This document shows positions 10,964 to 24,176 of a DNA stretch of 64,000 nucleotides, one piece after another. Source of the stretch: Ecdyonurus torrentis (lineage: Eukaryota > Arthropoda > Insecta > Ephemeroptera > Heptageniidae); contig OX439137.1 of the NCBI GenBank assembly GCA_949318235.1, positions 13,591,291 through 13,655,290 on the forward strand, read 5' to 3'. The notes beneath the pieces are model-generated. The model was given only the letters and a program-made list of their open reading frames with translations, was not told the DNA's origin and made no database searches. Numbering within the stretch: position 1 is the stretch's first letter; each line of letters starts with the position of its first letter. The position numbers and the translations under genes were made by a program.

Positions 10964-13433
10964 CCCGCATCCAAAAATAAGGTTTCGAATGATTTTAAAG
11001 TTATATTTGTAAAAATCAGAAGAAAGTTTTCTACAGATTTAATTTGTTTCAATTTTTAATGGTTGGAAATGTCCATTCAAAAAAACTAAATAAGATTAAA
11101 AAATATAGGAAAGGTTGTAAATCTTATTGAAAATAAATGTGTAAAAATGTCTTTCTGTGGAAGGCTTTTACAATAAAAAGCATAAAAGAAAAGCGAGGAC
11201 AATAGCTCAAAGACCGACCGCGCGCCGCCCCTAAATAAAGACCTGCCTGTCAATTATTCTAGTCCCTAGCGCTACCTGCCTAACATTTCGCATCTATTGT
11301 ACGCACGTATATGTGTTCGGCACACATTTTTATGTTAAAGCTTTTAAAAATCACTATATAAGGCGAGAGTTTTTTTTAGCCTAACCAGTTTGATTTGCAG
11401 AACTTTTAATAAGATTGTAATTAAATAAGCCACCTTGCTGAAAAATTAGCCGACTTAGACATTAAAATGACATTTTTGTCATGAATCACATATTTTTTAA
11501 ACAATTAATGCGTTTTGTATGTCTATTTAAAAGTGACCCGATACCTGAAACAGAGCGAAAAAACTTTCAATTTTAGTGACTTTTGCTTTACTTAAAAAAA
11601 GACGAAGTCACAGACAAATCTACAAAATAAGTATAATACTTTATATAATAATTCAAATATTATATTTATTTTGCTTGTAGAATAATACACGTAAAATATA
11701 AATTATCAAAATATGTTTAATTTACTTTTACTTTGTAACTTATTAACAGATTTAATTTTGATAGGTACAATGAAAACGGAGAAATAAGTTAAATAAGAAA
11801 TAATTATTTCTTATTTAACTTATTTCTCCGTAAAAGTAAATTATTATATATATAATATATATATTATATGAAATATTGTATATGTATATAATAATAATAT
11901 ATGCTATAAGCTATAAGTATTAAGACGAGATTTTTTTTTTTTTTTTTTTTTGCGTCTTTATTTTAACAACTATTTTAATACATTCTTTTAATGGGCGTCA
12001 CTTAGCATTTACATCATTATTCTTTTACAAATTATATATGTATTTATAAAAGAATAGAAGATCAAAAACTTTGCGGTTTATATATATATATATATTATAT
12101 CATTTTAAAAATTTAAAAATGTTTCGTTTTCTTTTATATATATTATAGTGATAGTAATAATTTTTTTTTATATTATTCCGATACGACCTCTGTACATCCT
12201 AAATAATTTTTAAAGTAAAAATTTAATATAAATAATCAAAATAACAATAATCAAAAGTCAAACTAGTTTTCAATTTTTAATAAGAAGAAAAAAGTTGAGA
12301 TGTAAATATATTAGTTATATAATAAATACAGTACAAAGTTTTCAGCACAAAAATATTTATTTATTTGTAGCATATCAAAAGGATTGATACAAACGAATTT
12401 TTAATTAACGATGATTAAATACTGTAAAATTGCAAATATACAATTACGATATTTTAAAACATAAAATTTAAAATATCTTATAAATATTCGGGTGTATACA
12501 TATTTAATTTGTATTTTTACAAAAACAATTATCTGCACATAAAATAAATATTTTTGTGCCGTTCTATTAATAATCTATAAAAAAATATTATACTTTGTTC
12601 TTTTTCTGATTAAAATAAAATTGACATCATATTTTGAAGAGTTTGATTCACTATTCATTATTAGTGTATTTGCGTATCATTATTATAGCGTATAATATAT
12701 CTAAATTTCAGTTCATATAAATTTTGTAAAGCAACTTATTTTTGTTTATTTCTCACTTACTAAAAATAAAAAATAATTTTTTTGAAATTTTCAATTTTTT
12801 TGTTTGTAAACAATATATAAATTATAATGAGTAGGACAATATCGAAAAAAAAAAACAACATAAATATAGACGTATTTTGTCTTGCAAATACATATTTTAA
12901 TAACTAATTTATAGTTATTTAAAAAAAATGTTAGTTTTGATTGTTTGCCGCTTGTATATAAACCTTTCTTCACATTTTAAATCAATTCATTTACATATAT
13001 ACACAAAAAAAAAGGAAGAAATCTTTAAAAATTAAAAAATTGTTTAAAATGCTGGAAATCTTTTTCAATTTTTATACCTGCCAATGTGCTGTCACTTTTA
13101 TTGCATTAAAATCTGTAGAAAGCCTACTTAAGATTTCTTACTAATTTTACACAATAGCTGCAGCGCGCGGTCAAAAATCATTTGTTCTCATATCTATTGT
13201 TTGCGCAGGTATACAAGTAAATAAAATTGCGTGGAATATGTAAGAAATTTTGTAAAAATCTTTTAAAATGAATGAAAATGTTTTAAAAAGTCCTTTTTAT
13301 GGTGCATCTATGAGAAAATCTTTAAAAATCAGTCATAAATTTTAGGAAATGTCTCTTTTCTATTGTTTAAAATAAAAATAAATCTGTAGAAAATATTAAG
13401 AAAATATTTCACTATCTTATTTTTCGATGCGGG
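10964..13433. mobile_element. 2.47-kb TA-flanked non-autonomous DNA transposon
   Basis: The ends read CCCGCATCCAAAAATAAG and CTTATTTTTCGATGCGGG, one mismatch in 18, with TA on both sides (10962-10963 and 13434-13435). Removing the element and one TA restores the sequence of the copy 1 flank near 2009-2028 with only two substitutions. No transposase is encoded. TA targeting points to a Tc1/mariner-like helper. It also contains a perfect 56-bp palindrome. Confidence 0.85.
11776..11831. repeat. Perfect 56-bp palindrome
   Basis: Bases 11776-11803 are the exact reverse complement of 11804-11831, with no spacer. It starts ACGGAGAAATAAG and ends CTTATTTCTCCGT. Confidence 0.9.
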
Positions 13434-13689
13434 TATAATAGGCCCGCTTTTTTATGTTATGAATACTATGTTTTAGTTCTTATATATAACCAACTTACAA
13501 GTAGTTTTCGGTACGCAATGTTTAAATAAAGGTGGAATTAACATGAAGATAATAAAAGTTATGAAAATGATTTTTTATTATTTTCAGACTTTAATTGTGA
13601 AAATTAGATTATAAGATGTAATGATTGTAAAGATTGAAGTTATTAATTCAAGAATTTTATTTACAGATATCTATATTTTATTCCCCCTC

Positions 13690-13900
13690 CCCCTGAAACT
13701 GTTGAATAGAAATGCAAAATTACATCAGGTTGTTTTGAAAATACTGACAGTAAAATTTGTGTTTCATTTTGTTAAAATAAATTATTAATTTATATGTTAG
13801 GAAAAATTCAATATGAAAGTAAACGTTTGGAAATACATTTATACTGTATATTACTATTATACTGAATGTGGATGTACTGAAATGAAATGAAACACTTACA
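13690..13900 (+). pseudogene. Relic of a PDGF/VEGF-type cystine-knot gene
   Basis: Conceptual reading gives a PPETVE-stop-KCKITSGCF segment followed by an N-rich stretch and a cysteine. About 150 bp further on comes TECGCTEMK. These match the PPQTVVMKCKFTTGCC and TECKCMEF blocks of genes 1 and 2 in order and at about the right distance. A stop codon interrupts the ring segment, the second cysteine of the CC pair is lost, and the reading frame shifts between blocks. No signal peptide or intact ORF remains. It lies about 100 bp after the resumed 3' flank of gene 2. Confidence 0.65.
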
Positions 13901-13905
13901 ATTCT

Positions 13906-15330
13906 AATGTTGTATTTCAGTCTATAGTTGTGCAATTTTTGGATTTCCTATGTACTGTGTAGTGTGTACGTACGTATAACATATCAACTACAAAATCAGA
14001 AATTACAATTAAAGTTGAAATGTTAGAGTTTACATTTTTTTTTTTATATTTTAATTGTAAAACAAAACTTTTCTAAAATAATAAAAATGAATCAATTACA
14101 GCTAACATCTTTTTTACTCACTAAATTAATCAAAACAAGATATAATATTTGAATTTATGAACATATCGATAATTTGCTACCTATAGACCGGTTGCACTCA
14201 TATTTAAGAGCCGCCATTTTGCTGGTTAGAAATACACAGGCCAGCATAGGAAAAACGTCATTTTTATTTTTTTAATAGCAAAAGAAGCTTCAAAGCTCAA
14301 TCAACAACTTATTTCGAGCTTCTCGAATATGAGAAAAAATTGTTCAGTTGAAATAAACTCTTATTAAGTGAAAAATTAGGAGAAATGATGTTTCCCCTAT
14401 ACTGGACAATACATTAGGCACCACAAACATGGCGACAAAGTGCAAGGATGTGAAAGGGGTCTATTGAAAATTCAAGACTTTCATAGAAAGAAGTTATAAT
14501 AGTTTGTTGCCGATAATATTTGTTGTACAATTCAACAACAACAATATAAAAGTTGTAAATTTTGTTTTACATTAAATTTTTCATCTATTTTTCCTTTGTT
14601 TTTATATTTAGTATTAATATAATTATTTTTAATTTTGCTTAATCATTGAGCTTCATCATTTTCCTTTGCTTTGTTCACAGAGGAAAGATAAAGGTATTAT
14701 TTTTTACTCTCGTTTGAACTTATTTGCCTCTTTTTATAAAAATAAAAAAAGAAATATATATAATATACCTATGCTAAATAGAACAATTGATACGGTAAAG
14801 CTGTGATTTATAAAAAAAAATTACTACACTGTTCATTATAATGATATTGCATTTAAATTACGCACTTTTTAAGTAACATTTTTTAATTGTTTAATTATTA
14901 TTAGTTTGATATACTAATTAAAATATATTTTCCCTATCACACTTAAACTATAACCACTTATTATTTTGTAAGTTATCTTAATTGAGATAATAATAATTAT
15001 GTGCAACCCATATTTCGCAATTGTAGATATTATATTAGTTTTAAATCACATTACAATTGTAATTACAATATGTACAAGAAATTACCACGTAATCAATGCT
15101 TCATTGAATATAATTCTATATTGTACAAAAATGTTGCTGTTTTGGAATAGTGTAATCATGCTTATCATCATCTTTCTTATATATTATCTCATATTGAGTA
15201 TACAATTATAAAGCATAAATTATAATGTTTTGAATTAAAATTGCTGTAATTATATAATGGCATATAATTAATACTATATAATAAAGAATGCATCAAGGAC
15301 AAAAATTAATATATACTCCCATATATTAAT
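13906..15330. other. AT-rich intergenic stretch, no gene seen
   Basis: Contains a small ORF at 14999-15211 with no recognisable features. Around 14180-14480 the composition is less extreme, but I see no inverted ends or protein similarity. Confidence 0.4.
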
Positions 15331-15334
15331 AATA

Positions 15335-15565
15335 TATTAATAATTAAGCTTGCTCATTCTTAGCATAATTTGATCGATGCAACATATAAGTTATGCTATA
15401 CACTTATTCCTAGTAACTATGTTAAATAGCATAAATATTAAGTTGTGCAGCAAAATTATATATATATTTTTTTGTAATTTAGCATCATTTGTGCTATAAT
15501 GACATAAATGAAGCATAAATTATGTAATTTATTTGGTAATATATGTATTTATTTTCCGTGTACTG
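15335..15565. mobile_element. MITE family C fragment (CCGTG-ended, ATGCTA-rich)
   Basis: It carries the family motifs GCTCATTCTTAGCATAATTTG, AGCATCATTTGTGCTATAATG and a TTTTCCGTGTA right end. Other members are at 21829-22090, 33384-33602 and 38124-38361. Confidence 0.6.
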
Positions 15566-18500
15566 ACAGCTGTATGTATAAAAATTGCTTAAAAATTATA
15601 GTAGTGTAATTTTATAACCTTAATTAATCACTGTCATTATATGGATATTTTATAGGTTATCTGTTACCTTATCAAAAGTGCAACAATAGAATCCTAATGT
15701 TATTATTCAGAAAAATATTTTATTTCATCTATTAATAAGATTATAATAAATTTTAACGCATCGTGCATGACAATATATGTATTAAATTGATAATAATTAG
15801 CATGTTCCGCATATATAATTTAATTAAAGTCACACAATTGCTCCTAAAATACGTTAAAGTCAATGGTAAAGGACGTCATAATTTATTATTTTAAATAGTC
15901 TTCAAAATCTTATAATTAAATTCTGATACCTTAAATTATTTTGAAATTTTTTATAGATACACATTTGATTGCAAATATATATCCTCAAATGTCATAGTTA
16001 ATACGTCATAGTTATCACAAACACGTCATATAAAGTTAATTATTTGACGTAATAAAGAGGTTGTTTTATCTAAATTTATATCTGCATTGTTTTGTTTTGC
16101 TGTCTTGCACGCACGCACTCAGTAAAGTTGTATTTGTGTATAAGATTGTCTGGCTTTTATATTTGACATCCTGAATTCAAAATTATATACTTAATTATTA
16201 ATGTTAAATAACTCCCGCAAACACAGTCAAAAAGTGTTAATAGATATGATTCATCAAAACATCTATAATTATCTTAGAATTTTTAACCTTGCTTATAGAA
16301 ATCCTAAAGTCTTGGGATTCCTATAAGGCCTTATTATAGGTAATCGGAGTGCGAATCATAACTCTCTTAAAATGTGATTGCTATGTTTTATTTTATATTG
16401 CTCTCTAGAAATTTTTTAGAAGTATTTTTAATTCTAGTAATGCATTGTGTACTTGCATTGATTGTTGTATCTTTTTGAGATGCCAGGTAAAATAAAATTA
16501 CCAAATAATAATAATAATAATAATTAATAACATCAACATTTTACTCATTTACTCATTGCTCTTTACCAATACAAAATGCATGCAAATTTTCACGACCTAA
16601 TACATAAATAATATCAACATCATTACAAGACAAAATATTTGAATTATATGGGCACGTGTTTCTGTTAATATTACTATAATATCGTTCCCTATTCCTCAAA
16701 TCAGTTTTACGTCTTCTTTGTTTCCCATTACTTAATTTAATATAAATTTTTATAAATGATAATTATATAATTTAAAAAAGGAAAATAGCAACAGTGTAGA
16801 ATTAAAAAAAAAAAAAAAAAAAAATAGTGAATATGAAGTTCATGGCTATTATTTGTATTATAGACTTTCTTGAGAAAAATGTAATGTATTTATTTTCTTT
16901 TTTTTTTTAACTCTCATGTGCATGTTCATGTTTTCCACTTTTTATAAACCACGTAACCGCACAGATTAAAAGCTTTAAAATAATTATATAATTATTATAA
17001 GTATTCGTTATATAGTTAAAAAATTTAGTTATATATTATAATTTTATAATATTTATTTTTAATTTATAGCATTTTTAGCTTATTATTATTCCAGCATTGT
17101 ATAGTGAAATTTGACCCTAAGCTTTTTATTAATAATAATAGTTTGAAGTTTAAGGGTAGTAAGAAGGATGAGTTATTTGAAAGCAAAATGTTAATAATTT
17201 ATTTATAAAAATACATATATAATTTAACATCTCTTTTTACATCAAATATCTAAATTTATTTTATGACTTAAATGAATATCAATAAATAATCATAGTAAAA
17301 AATAAAATAAAAAAATAAAAAAATCAAGAGACTGGTGTTGATATTATTATTTTTTTTTTTTTGAAAAACTGAAATAAATCCCAATTTCTATTGAAACATG
17401 GAAATATGCGCATAGAAAAATAAAAACGCATATATTATACAGTTCTTTTTACATTTTGTTTACGTATATAGCACCTAGAGGTATATGTAAAAGGTATTAC
17501 ATTAACATTTTGTCAACTAAATTTCCACCTGTTATTTCCACTGCTATATATGATTTTAATCGACTTAAATTAAAAATACTTTGGTGACAAAAAAAAAAAA
17601 AAGGTTAAGTAGTCATTTTTTAAATAGACGCTCATTCAGTCGGGTTTAGTTCTTATAATTAATAATTGCATCATCATATATACATGGCCATTAGAGTGTG
17701 CCATTATATTTGCAAAAAAAAAAGAAAAGAAGATGATAAATAGTCTAAGACGTTTTTAAAGAGTCTAACTATATAAGACATGAATGTATCGTAATGTCGA
17801 ACCTTAGAACTTAGACATAACACAAATATAAGTCCTAGACTAATCTGCAATTCATGTATGACTTTATTTTGGTCTTACAAATTACTTTTGTATCAGATGA
17901 CCACGTATGTATAGCCGCTAAATTAAAACATTTATTATTGTTATTATACTCACTGCTGCGGGCTCTTGATCAGCCATTATCGAGCTCATAAGGTCCCTCA
18001 CGCTCCATCTATTGTCGGAGAGGCTATATTTATATAAAGAGTCTATGAAATGAATCAATTCATATATCAATTCATTGAGGCAATTCAATAGACTTTCAAC
18101 ATCTAAAATATGACGATGACAACAACAGCAAAAAAGGAAGTCATAGACTTTCCACCTAGACCTGAATTTAAGTCTTAAACTCTTAAAGTATTTTCATATC
18201 AAAATGCAACATTTAAAAGCCACAGAAAATAATAATAATAAATTTATCATTTTTTACGGACTTGATTTAAACCAGACTATCCATAATGTAAAAATAATAA
18301 AGTTTTATGCTTGCAACATTTTATTATTATTATTATTATTTTAACCTCACAATAACAAAGTTTTAACTATAATAGGTGCAATAATTAAACTTTAAAACAT
18401 TAACGCACCTTGGCCAATCTACCATGCACTTTTTTCCTTTTATTCTTTTATTTTTAAAATGAAAATACCACATGAAAATATATGCAATACTATACCTGTA

Positions 18501-19041
18501 TAAATTCTTATTTATTAATTTAGTTTAAAATAATATTAAAAAAAGACCGGTCAATTGTCCTATTCAAAGCTAATTATTCAAATTCTAGATTGTATATCTA
18601 ATCATAATGGATGTAAATTATTATAATTTCACGGGAAAAAAGACTTGTGTAATGCAGTATTGAATAATTTTATTATATTATATTTTCTATATCCTAAAGC
18701 CAAAATGTTGCTATTTTGGAATTCTATAAGTATAAGTAATTATGCAGAACATCTATAGTGTTATGCTATGTGGTGTAATAACTATATGCAATAAGCATAA
18801 ACTATATGATATGCATGGATAAAAGTTGCTGCATTGAGCTATTTTAATTTTTCGCATTTATTTTTGTCATTTGCGTCTTTAATTATACCAATATACCATA
18901 GTCTCGTATCTTCATAAATTGCACTTGACCAAGATTGAAATTTTTATCATTCGAATATATGCGTATACAATTTTAATGTCATCGATGTTATTTTTAGAAA
19001 AAAGTACTCGCACATTTTTAAAATTGTATCTTGATTAAATG
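15566..19041. other. AT-rich intergenic stretch with short runs
   Basis: No coding evidence. Notable items are an A run at about 16805-16823, a small less AT-rich patch at about 17945-18020 without recognisable identity, and partial family C-like sequence at about 18690-18830. Confidence 0.4.
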
Positions 19042-19161
19042 TACAGCTCTAGCCAAAGAAGAACGGGGCAGGGGCGGTCGCAGCGTTTTCCCATAAAGAT
19101 AACATAGTATGGTTGCGGGTTGCCTATACAAATCATTCTCAAACTTTTGGCCAGAGCTGTA
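19042..19161. mobile_element. 120-bp TA-flanked MITE (TACAGCTCT ends)
   Basis: The ends read TACAGCTCTAGCCAAA and TTTGGCCAGAGCTGTA, an inverted pair. A related, more decayed copy is at 62087-62217 in reverse orientation. TA ends and small size fit a Tc1/mariner-type MITE. Confidence 0.75.
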
Positions 19162-19192
19162 CATTTGAGAGACATTTATTATTCGTTGACCT

Positions 19193-19491
19193 ACACGTAA
19201 AAATTAGTTATACCAATGGCAAGTATAGTACTTGAATAATTAAAATTGCAATAAGTAAAAAAATATTAACCAGGAACAGGTATTGATATACTACAATGAC
19301 AATGTCACCCAAAACAGGTGAAAAGTCATCTAATCTGGTGAGAAACAAACATAATATTTTATTTACCTGCATTAGGTATTATTATATTATATTATAATAT
19401 CAATACGCAATACCACTTCCAGGCTAATGTCTACTTATTGCAATTTAGACGTTTATAACTGACTTTAGTAGTATTTTTTCCCCCGTGTATT
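19193..19491. mobile_element. MITE family D, copy 1
   Basis: Starts near ACACGTAAAAATTAG and ends TTTTTTCCCCCGTGT. Shares AGGTATTGATATACTAC, CATCTAATCTGGTGAG and CCAGGCTAATGT with the reverse-oriented copy at 39548-39846. Confidence 0.65.
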
Positions 19492-20480
19492 GTATTATCA
19501 TATTATAGAAACACGTTAGGACGTATAGGCACAGTTATAGGTATGGACTTATGTCCATTAATGTTTCTAATTGCTTATTATTATTTTTATTTTCTATGTT
19601 AAAGCGGAAAAGTTTTAATAATTTTCTTCATGCAAAGACCAATGATGGTTTTTAGATTTTTCTCTTAAATTTTTACACCGTTTGATATTTTAATTTAAAA
19701 TATTTAGACTTTTTAAACTACAGAATTAAAAACACGATTATTTTTAATTTTGAAACGTCTCCCTCTAAATTTTTAGTTCTTCTAAATTATGGTCCAATGC
19801 AGCATTTTGTTAATATTATTTACATTGATATTTAATTTTTCAATCCCTCTATATATTTTAATATGTATTAGAAATTCCCAAGGTTAAAAATGTTTTTCTA
19901 TTTTATTAAACCATAATTAAAATAATAAAATATTGAAAAAATTCAAAGGTCTAAAATATCAACTCCTGTTTCATTTTGCTTATTGAATTAAAACACAGAT
20001 CCCCCCCCCCCTCCATTGATGGATTTTCCAGATATATAATTTTTGGCAAATTATAAATTTTTATAAAAAATTAAATTGCTTTCGGTTGTATATTAAATAT
20101 ACTGAAGGTCACCTTCTTCAAGCATTTTTATTTTTTATTATTTTTTTAATAAGAAAAATCAAACGGGTTTTGAGGGGGGGGGGGGGGAACTTCAATTTTG
20201 TATTTTAAAATGAAAAGAAAATAATAATAAGTTTTGGGTGGTGACAGGGTGCGTGAATCTTGGCTTCAGTGTAAGCCCGGTGCACGCATTAGCCCTCCAC
20301 ATCGTCGAGTGTGAACTTACAGAATCAAATAATAATAATAAATCAACTTTTGAAATGACAGCTTCAAAGTGCATTTTTGATTTTTAATTTGGGTCACATT
20401 TTACATTTTTTGTTCCTATTTTTCTCTTATAAAAGTTGCATTACAATGCAATTACTTTTGAAGTTCTAAGTAAGTAGTAG
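19492..20480. other. AT-rich intergenic stretch, no gene seen
   Basis: Homopolymeric C and G runs occur at about 20001 and 20173. A less AT-rich patch at about 20215-20330 has no identified function. Confidence 0.35.
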
Positions 20481-20935
20481 TTTTAATAATAATATTTTAT
20501 TAAGGCGCCTACAGAGCTATTTCAGCCATATTACATGAACCTTGGCCATAAATTGAGCCAATAATATTACAATAAAAAGACAAAACATGACAATATGCAA
20601 CAAAATTAAACCATTTGGGGTAGCGCAAAAACAGCGCATCACATCTTGCTTACTGGACATAGCTTATTTGACACACAGAAAATAACACTTCCATAATAAT
20701 ATATGAAATAAACTTTTAGTATCACTTATTTGCCAACACAATACGAAAATATCAAATATATATATATATTATTCACATAATAATCTTTTAATTATGTTTA
20801 TAGACTTAGATAATATATTTAAGTTAGGTGTAAGAGTGGGCCAGATATTTGTCAGGCCTACACCTTGCTCTTTCAATTTATTTGTTTTTAATATTGTGAA
20901 ATAAAGACGAATATTTTATTTATTTATTTATCATC
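20481..20935 (+). mobile_element. Non-LTR retrotransposon 3'-end-like fragment
   Basis: The segment ends with GTAAGAGTGGGCCAGA, a region around AATAAAGACGAATATTTT and a (TTTA)n tail. The same end, reverse-oriented, is at about 26455-26605, and a weaker match is at about 37000-37080. The pattern resembles LINE or SINE tails. No reverse transcriptase ORF is present. Confidence 0.5.
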
Positions 20936-21550
20936 ATTCATCATATTATAATAGGTGATGTTTTATGACAAAAGTTAGTTTGTTTATTTGTGACTTTACT
21001 AAATAATTAACACTTTAATATTATATTTCTCATTGTAATAAATAAAAACTGTAAAAATATATTTGAATACTTTAAAATTAAAAGTTAAAAGTATTTTTTA
21101 TGTATGCAGTATATTTTTTGTCCATCTCCAAGCCTGGCGTCGACGCCAATATGTAGTGCTACTTGCCTACTTTACAGGGGTAAACAGTTTTCACTCTGGT
21201 GTTGATAGGAAAATAAAAAAAACTTCCTAAGGTTTAACTAGAGATGTTGAAATTTCTGTGTCAACATTGCAAACTAAAAATAAATAAAAAATAAACGATG
21301 TAATATTATGAAAGAAAAATCTGATACTGCATGATGCTTTTATATAATAGAATGTACTAATAATATAAATGATCACTAACAATAAGGTTGCAGTAATGAA
21401 AAAATATATAATATGGAAGAAGTGAATAAGAAACACTAATGTTTATATTATTATACGTAAGTACTGTACCTACACTTCTTGACTTGTTTTTGCAGTACGT
21501 CAAAAAATATAGCTTTCAACACTTTTTTTTGCATTGTTAAGACTTGCATT

Positions 21551-21554
<4 letters not shown>

Positions 21555-21598
<44 letters not shown>
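21555..21598 (+). repeat. Poly-A tract
   Basis: An uninterrupted A run of about 44 bases. Confidence 0.9.
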
Positions 21599-21600
<2 letters not shown>

Positions 21601-21828
21601 TCAGAGCCCAAAGAATAAAGGAATGAAGCAGCTACAACTCTAGTTATTTATTTATTTTTTTAACTTTTTTTTATATAGATTAGTGAACATAACATAATTT
21701 TTTTCCCCCCTGAAATTCAACCAATTTAGTTATAAATTAATTTTTTCGTCCAATTAACATCAAATTCAGGAAATCAAAAAGCTCATTAAGCTACAGTAAA
21801 ATTTCAAAATCATTACATAGAACTAACT

Positions 21829-22090
21829 ACACGGACAAATATAACTACGTAATAATTTTGCTGGCTCATTTTCAGCACAATTTGTTAAATGCAGCATTAT
21901 CTTATTTATGCTATACTTCAAAACAAAACAAAACATAAAAGATAAAGATAAAACATAAAGATAAACATAAAACAAAACATAAATATATTATGTTGAACAG
22001 CATAATTATTTATTTTGCTCTAATTTAGCATCATTTATGCTATAATATCATAAATGCAGCATAAATTACGTAATATATACTTTCCGTGTA
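21829..22090. mobile_element. MITE family C, fuller copy
   Basis: Left end ACACGGACAAATATAACTACG and right end TACGTAATATATACTTTCCGTGT form inverted CACGGA/TCCGTG termini. Internal ATGCTA-type repeats match 33384-33602 and 38124-38361. A run of ACATAAA-like repeats near 21925-21985 is a local expansion. Confidence 0.7.
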
Positions 22091-22728
22091 TAGAGCTCAA
22101 TAACTATGTTATTATAGCTGCTTCAATCAATAAGAAAACAATTTAAATCAAGACAGGAACATAAAGTCATCACTCATCATCAGCTAGCACCTTGAAAGTA
22201 TTATTGGACTCCTAGTTATTATTATTATATTACAATTAATTTCCTATTAAACCAAAATTTGCAAGTGTTCTATGGTTTTAGAAAAGTACTGTGGATAAAG
22301 ACTGTCTATTCTTAACAATATTTATTTATTCAGACTAACAATAAGAATTTACATGTAAAAGATTGAATTCACGGTAAAAAAAAAAAAATGTTAATCTTGG
22401 TCAAGTGTACTGTACATAAATTAATAAAACCTTATTAATTATTTACACCTTTGAGGATTATCTAGTAGATAAGAAGAAAAAAGTTACTTATATTATGTTA
22501 TAATTTTAAGGCTTATTTTATCAACCGCCTCTTATAAACTTTTCAGTTTAGACCACCATTAAAACAAATACGAAATTTGTCGTTTGTTGACACTAGCATA
22601 TTGACTTTACAACCTAAAATTTTAAAATCCTATTAGTTCAATAATTTTCACGAGAACAGCTCTTTATTATTAGCATTATTATATTTAATACTTAGATTTC
22701 TATTTTGTCAAATTATCCCTGTGCATAC

Positions 22729-23044
22729 TTAAAGGCGTAGAACACCTTGAACAAAAAATTTGTGTAATATCCTAGCAAATCTGAATATTAACGTTGATTT
22801 GGCCGGAGTCATTCATTTCTAATTTATTTTCCATTCACAAAATGACACTGGCGGTCACTGACGTCACAGCTCGCCTGGTTTACGCGCTCGTAAAACAAGT
22901 GATCTGTGACGTCAGTGACCGCCAGTGGCATTTTGTGAATGGAAAATAAATTAGAAATCAATAACTTCGGCCAAATCAACGTTGATTTTTAGGTTTATTA
23001 GGATATTACACAACTTTTTTGTTCAAGGTGTTCTACGCCTTTAA
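22729..23044. mobile_element. TTAA-flanked hairpin MITE family B, copy 2
   Basis: TTAA-AGGCGTAGAACACC at the left is answered by GGTGTTCTACGCCT-TTAA at the right. Almost the whole element is one palindrome, including an internal CACTGGCGGTCACTGACGTC arm pair around a short CG-containing loop near 22885. Best-preserved member of the family; piggyBac-type TTAA target. Confidence 0.85.
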
Positions 23045-24176
23045 ATATAAGTATCACTTGTACTGTACTTAACGATCACATTTTTAATCAGTTTATTAAC
23101 ATTACTGACCTCTCCTTATAATATAATATATAATTTTTTCGTATAAATATAAAATAACGTACTTCAAAATGCTCATAAATAATTAATCATTTTGCTACTT
23201 TGGTATAAAATTTCAATTCTGGGAACTGCAGGCTATACAAGTTTTCTTCACAAATTTAATTTAAATAAAAATTAACTGCAGAAAGTAATTTTTAAAAATT
23301 ATTTTGATTAATATCATATAATGTAAATATTTTAATATACTGTAAAAGCAGTTAAGAAGATGATGTGGCATCACTATAGGGTAATTCCAAATTCAAACTA
23401 AAAAGTAGTTTCCTCATATGTTTATTTAAAATTTCATTATGTTCGTTAAAAACTCGTTAAAAAACATTTAAATTTAATATATTTCATGAAATGCTTTAGT
23501 TTTTTTTTTTTTTTCGATGCTCCGATTTTTTTGTTACCTTTGTATATTTCTTTGCAAGTCGTGGAGTGCCTTCATTGCCAATATTGAATTGTAGGTTTAC
23601 AAAATTTTCTTCATTATATGATGAAATATTAATGAAATTGACCTTTTAGTCCTTTTACTGTTTCAAATACTACTTTCCTTAAAAACTTTTTGAAATTTAC
23701 ATTAAATATGTGGAGAATACATTATAGCCTGATCTTTTTGGATACCATATGAAAAAAATGTAAATATTATTTTAGGAAGAGGTCAGGAATGGTAATAAGA
23801 ATAAGCTAATTAAACGATTAATTAAATAAATGAATGTTATAAAGAAAAGTCAAAACTTTTTTTTCCAATGTTGAACTGTATGATGAACCTTTCGATAATA
23901 CTAACAAGTACGTCTTGTCAGGACATTTATGTATTGAATTTTATTTAAATAATTATAATAATAATAATAAAATATGAATATTTTTATTTTAGTGTGTGTC
24001 GAGGTATTATAATAATTGGTAATTCCCAATTATAACCACAGTAATTCCTTATAGTATAAAAACCTTCTTTTTATTTCTTGATGTTCGTTAAGAACTCGTT
24101 TAAAAATATTTAAATTTATTATCGTGAAAAATGTTGAAAAGCATTGGGAAATATATAATATAAAAAAAATAGTAGG
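23045..24176. other. AT-rich intergenic stretch, no gene seen
   Basis: No coding or hairpin feature recognised beyond short homopolymers. Confidence 0.4.

Larger units (their letters stand above)
9811..13590. repeat. Duplicated gene unit, copy 2 (interrupted in its 3' flank)
   Basis: Matches 489-2180. The match covers 9811-10961, breaks for a TA-flanked insertion (10964-13433), and resumes at 13436 with GCCCGCTTTTTTATGTTATG through about 13590. Confidence 0.85.

Noticed and set aside
14010..14045. Possible further cystine-knot gene tail (TTAGAGTTTACA resembling ATGGAGTTTACT)
   Set aside because: Only about a dozen bases match and no cysteine block accompanies it.
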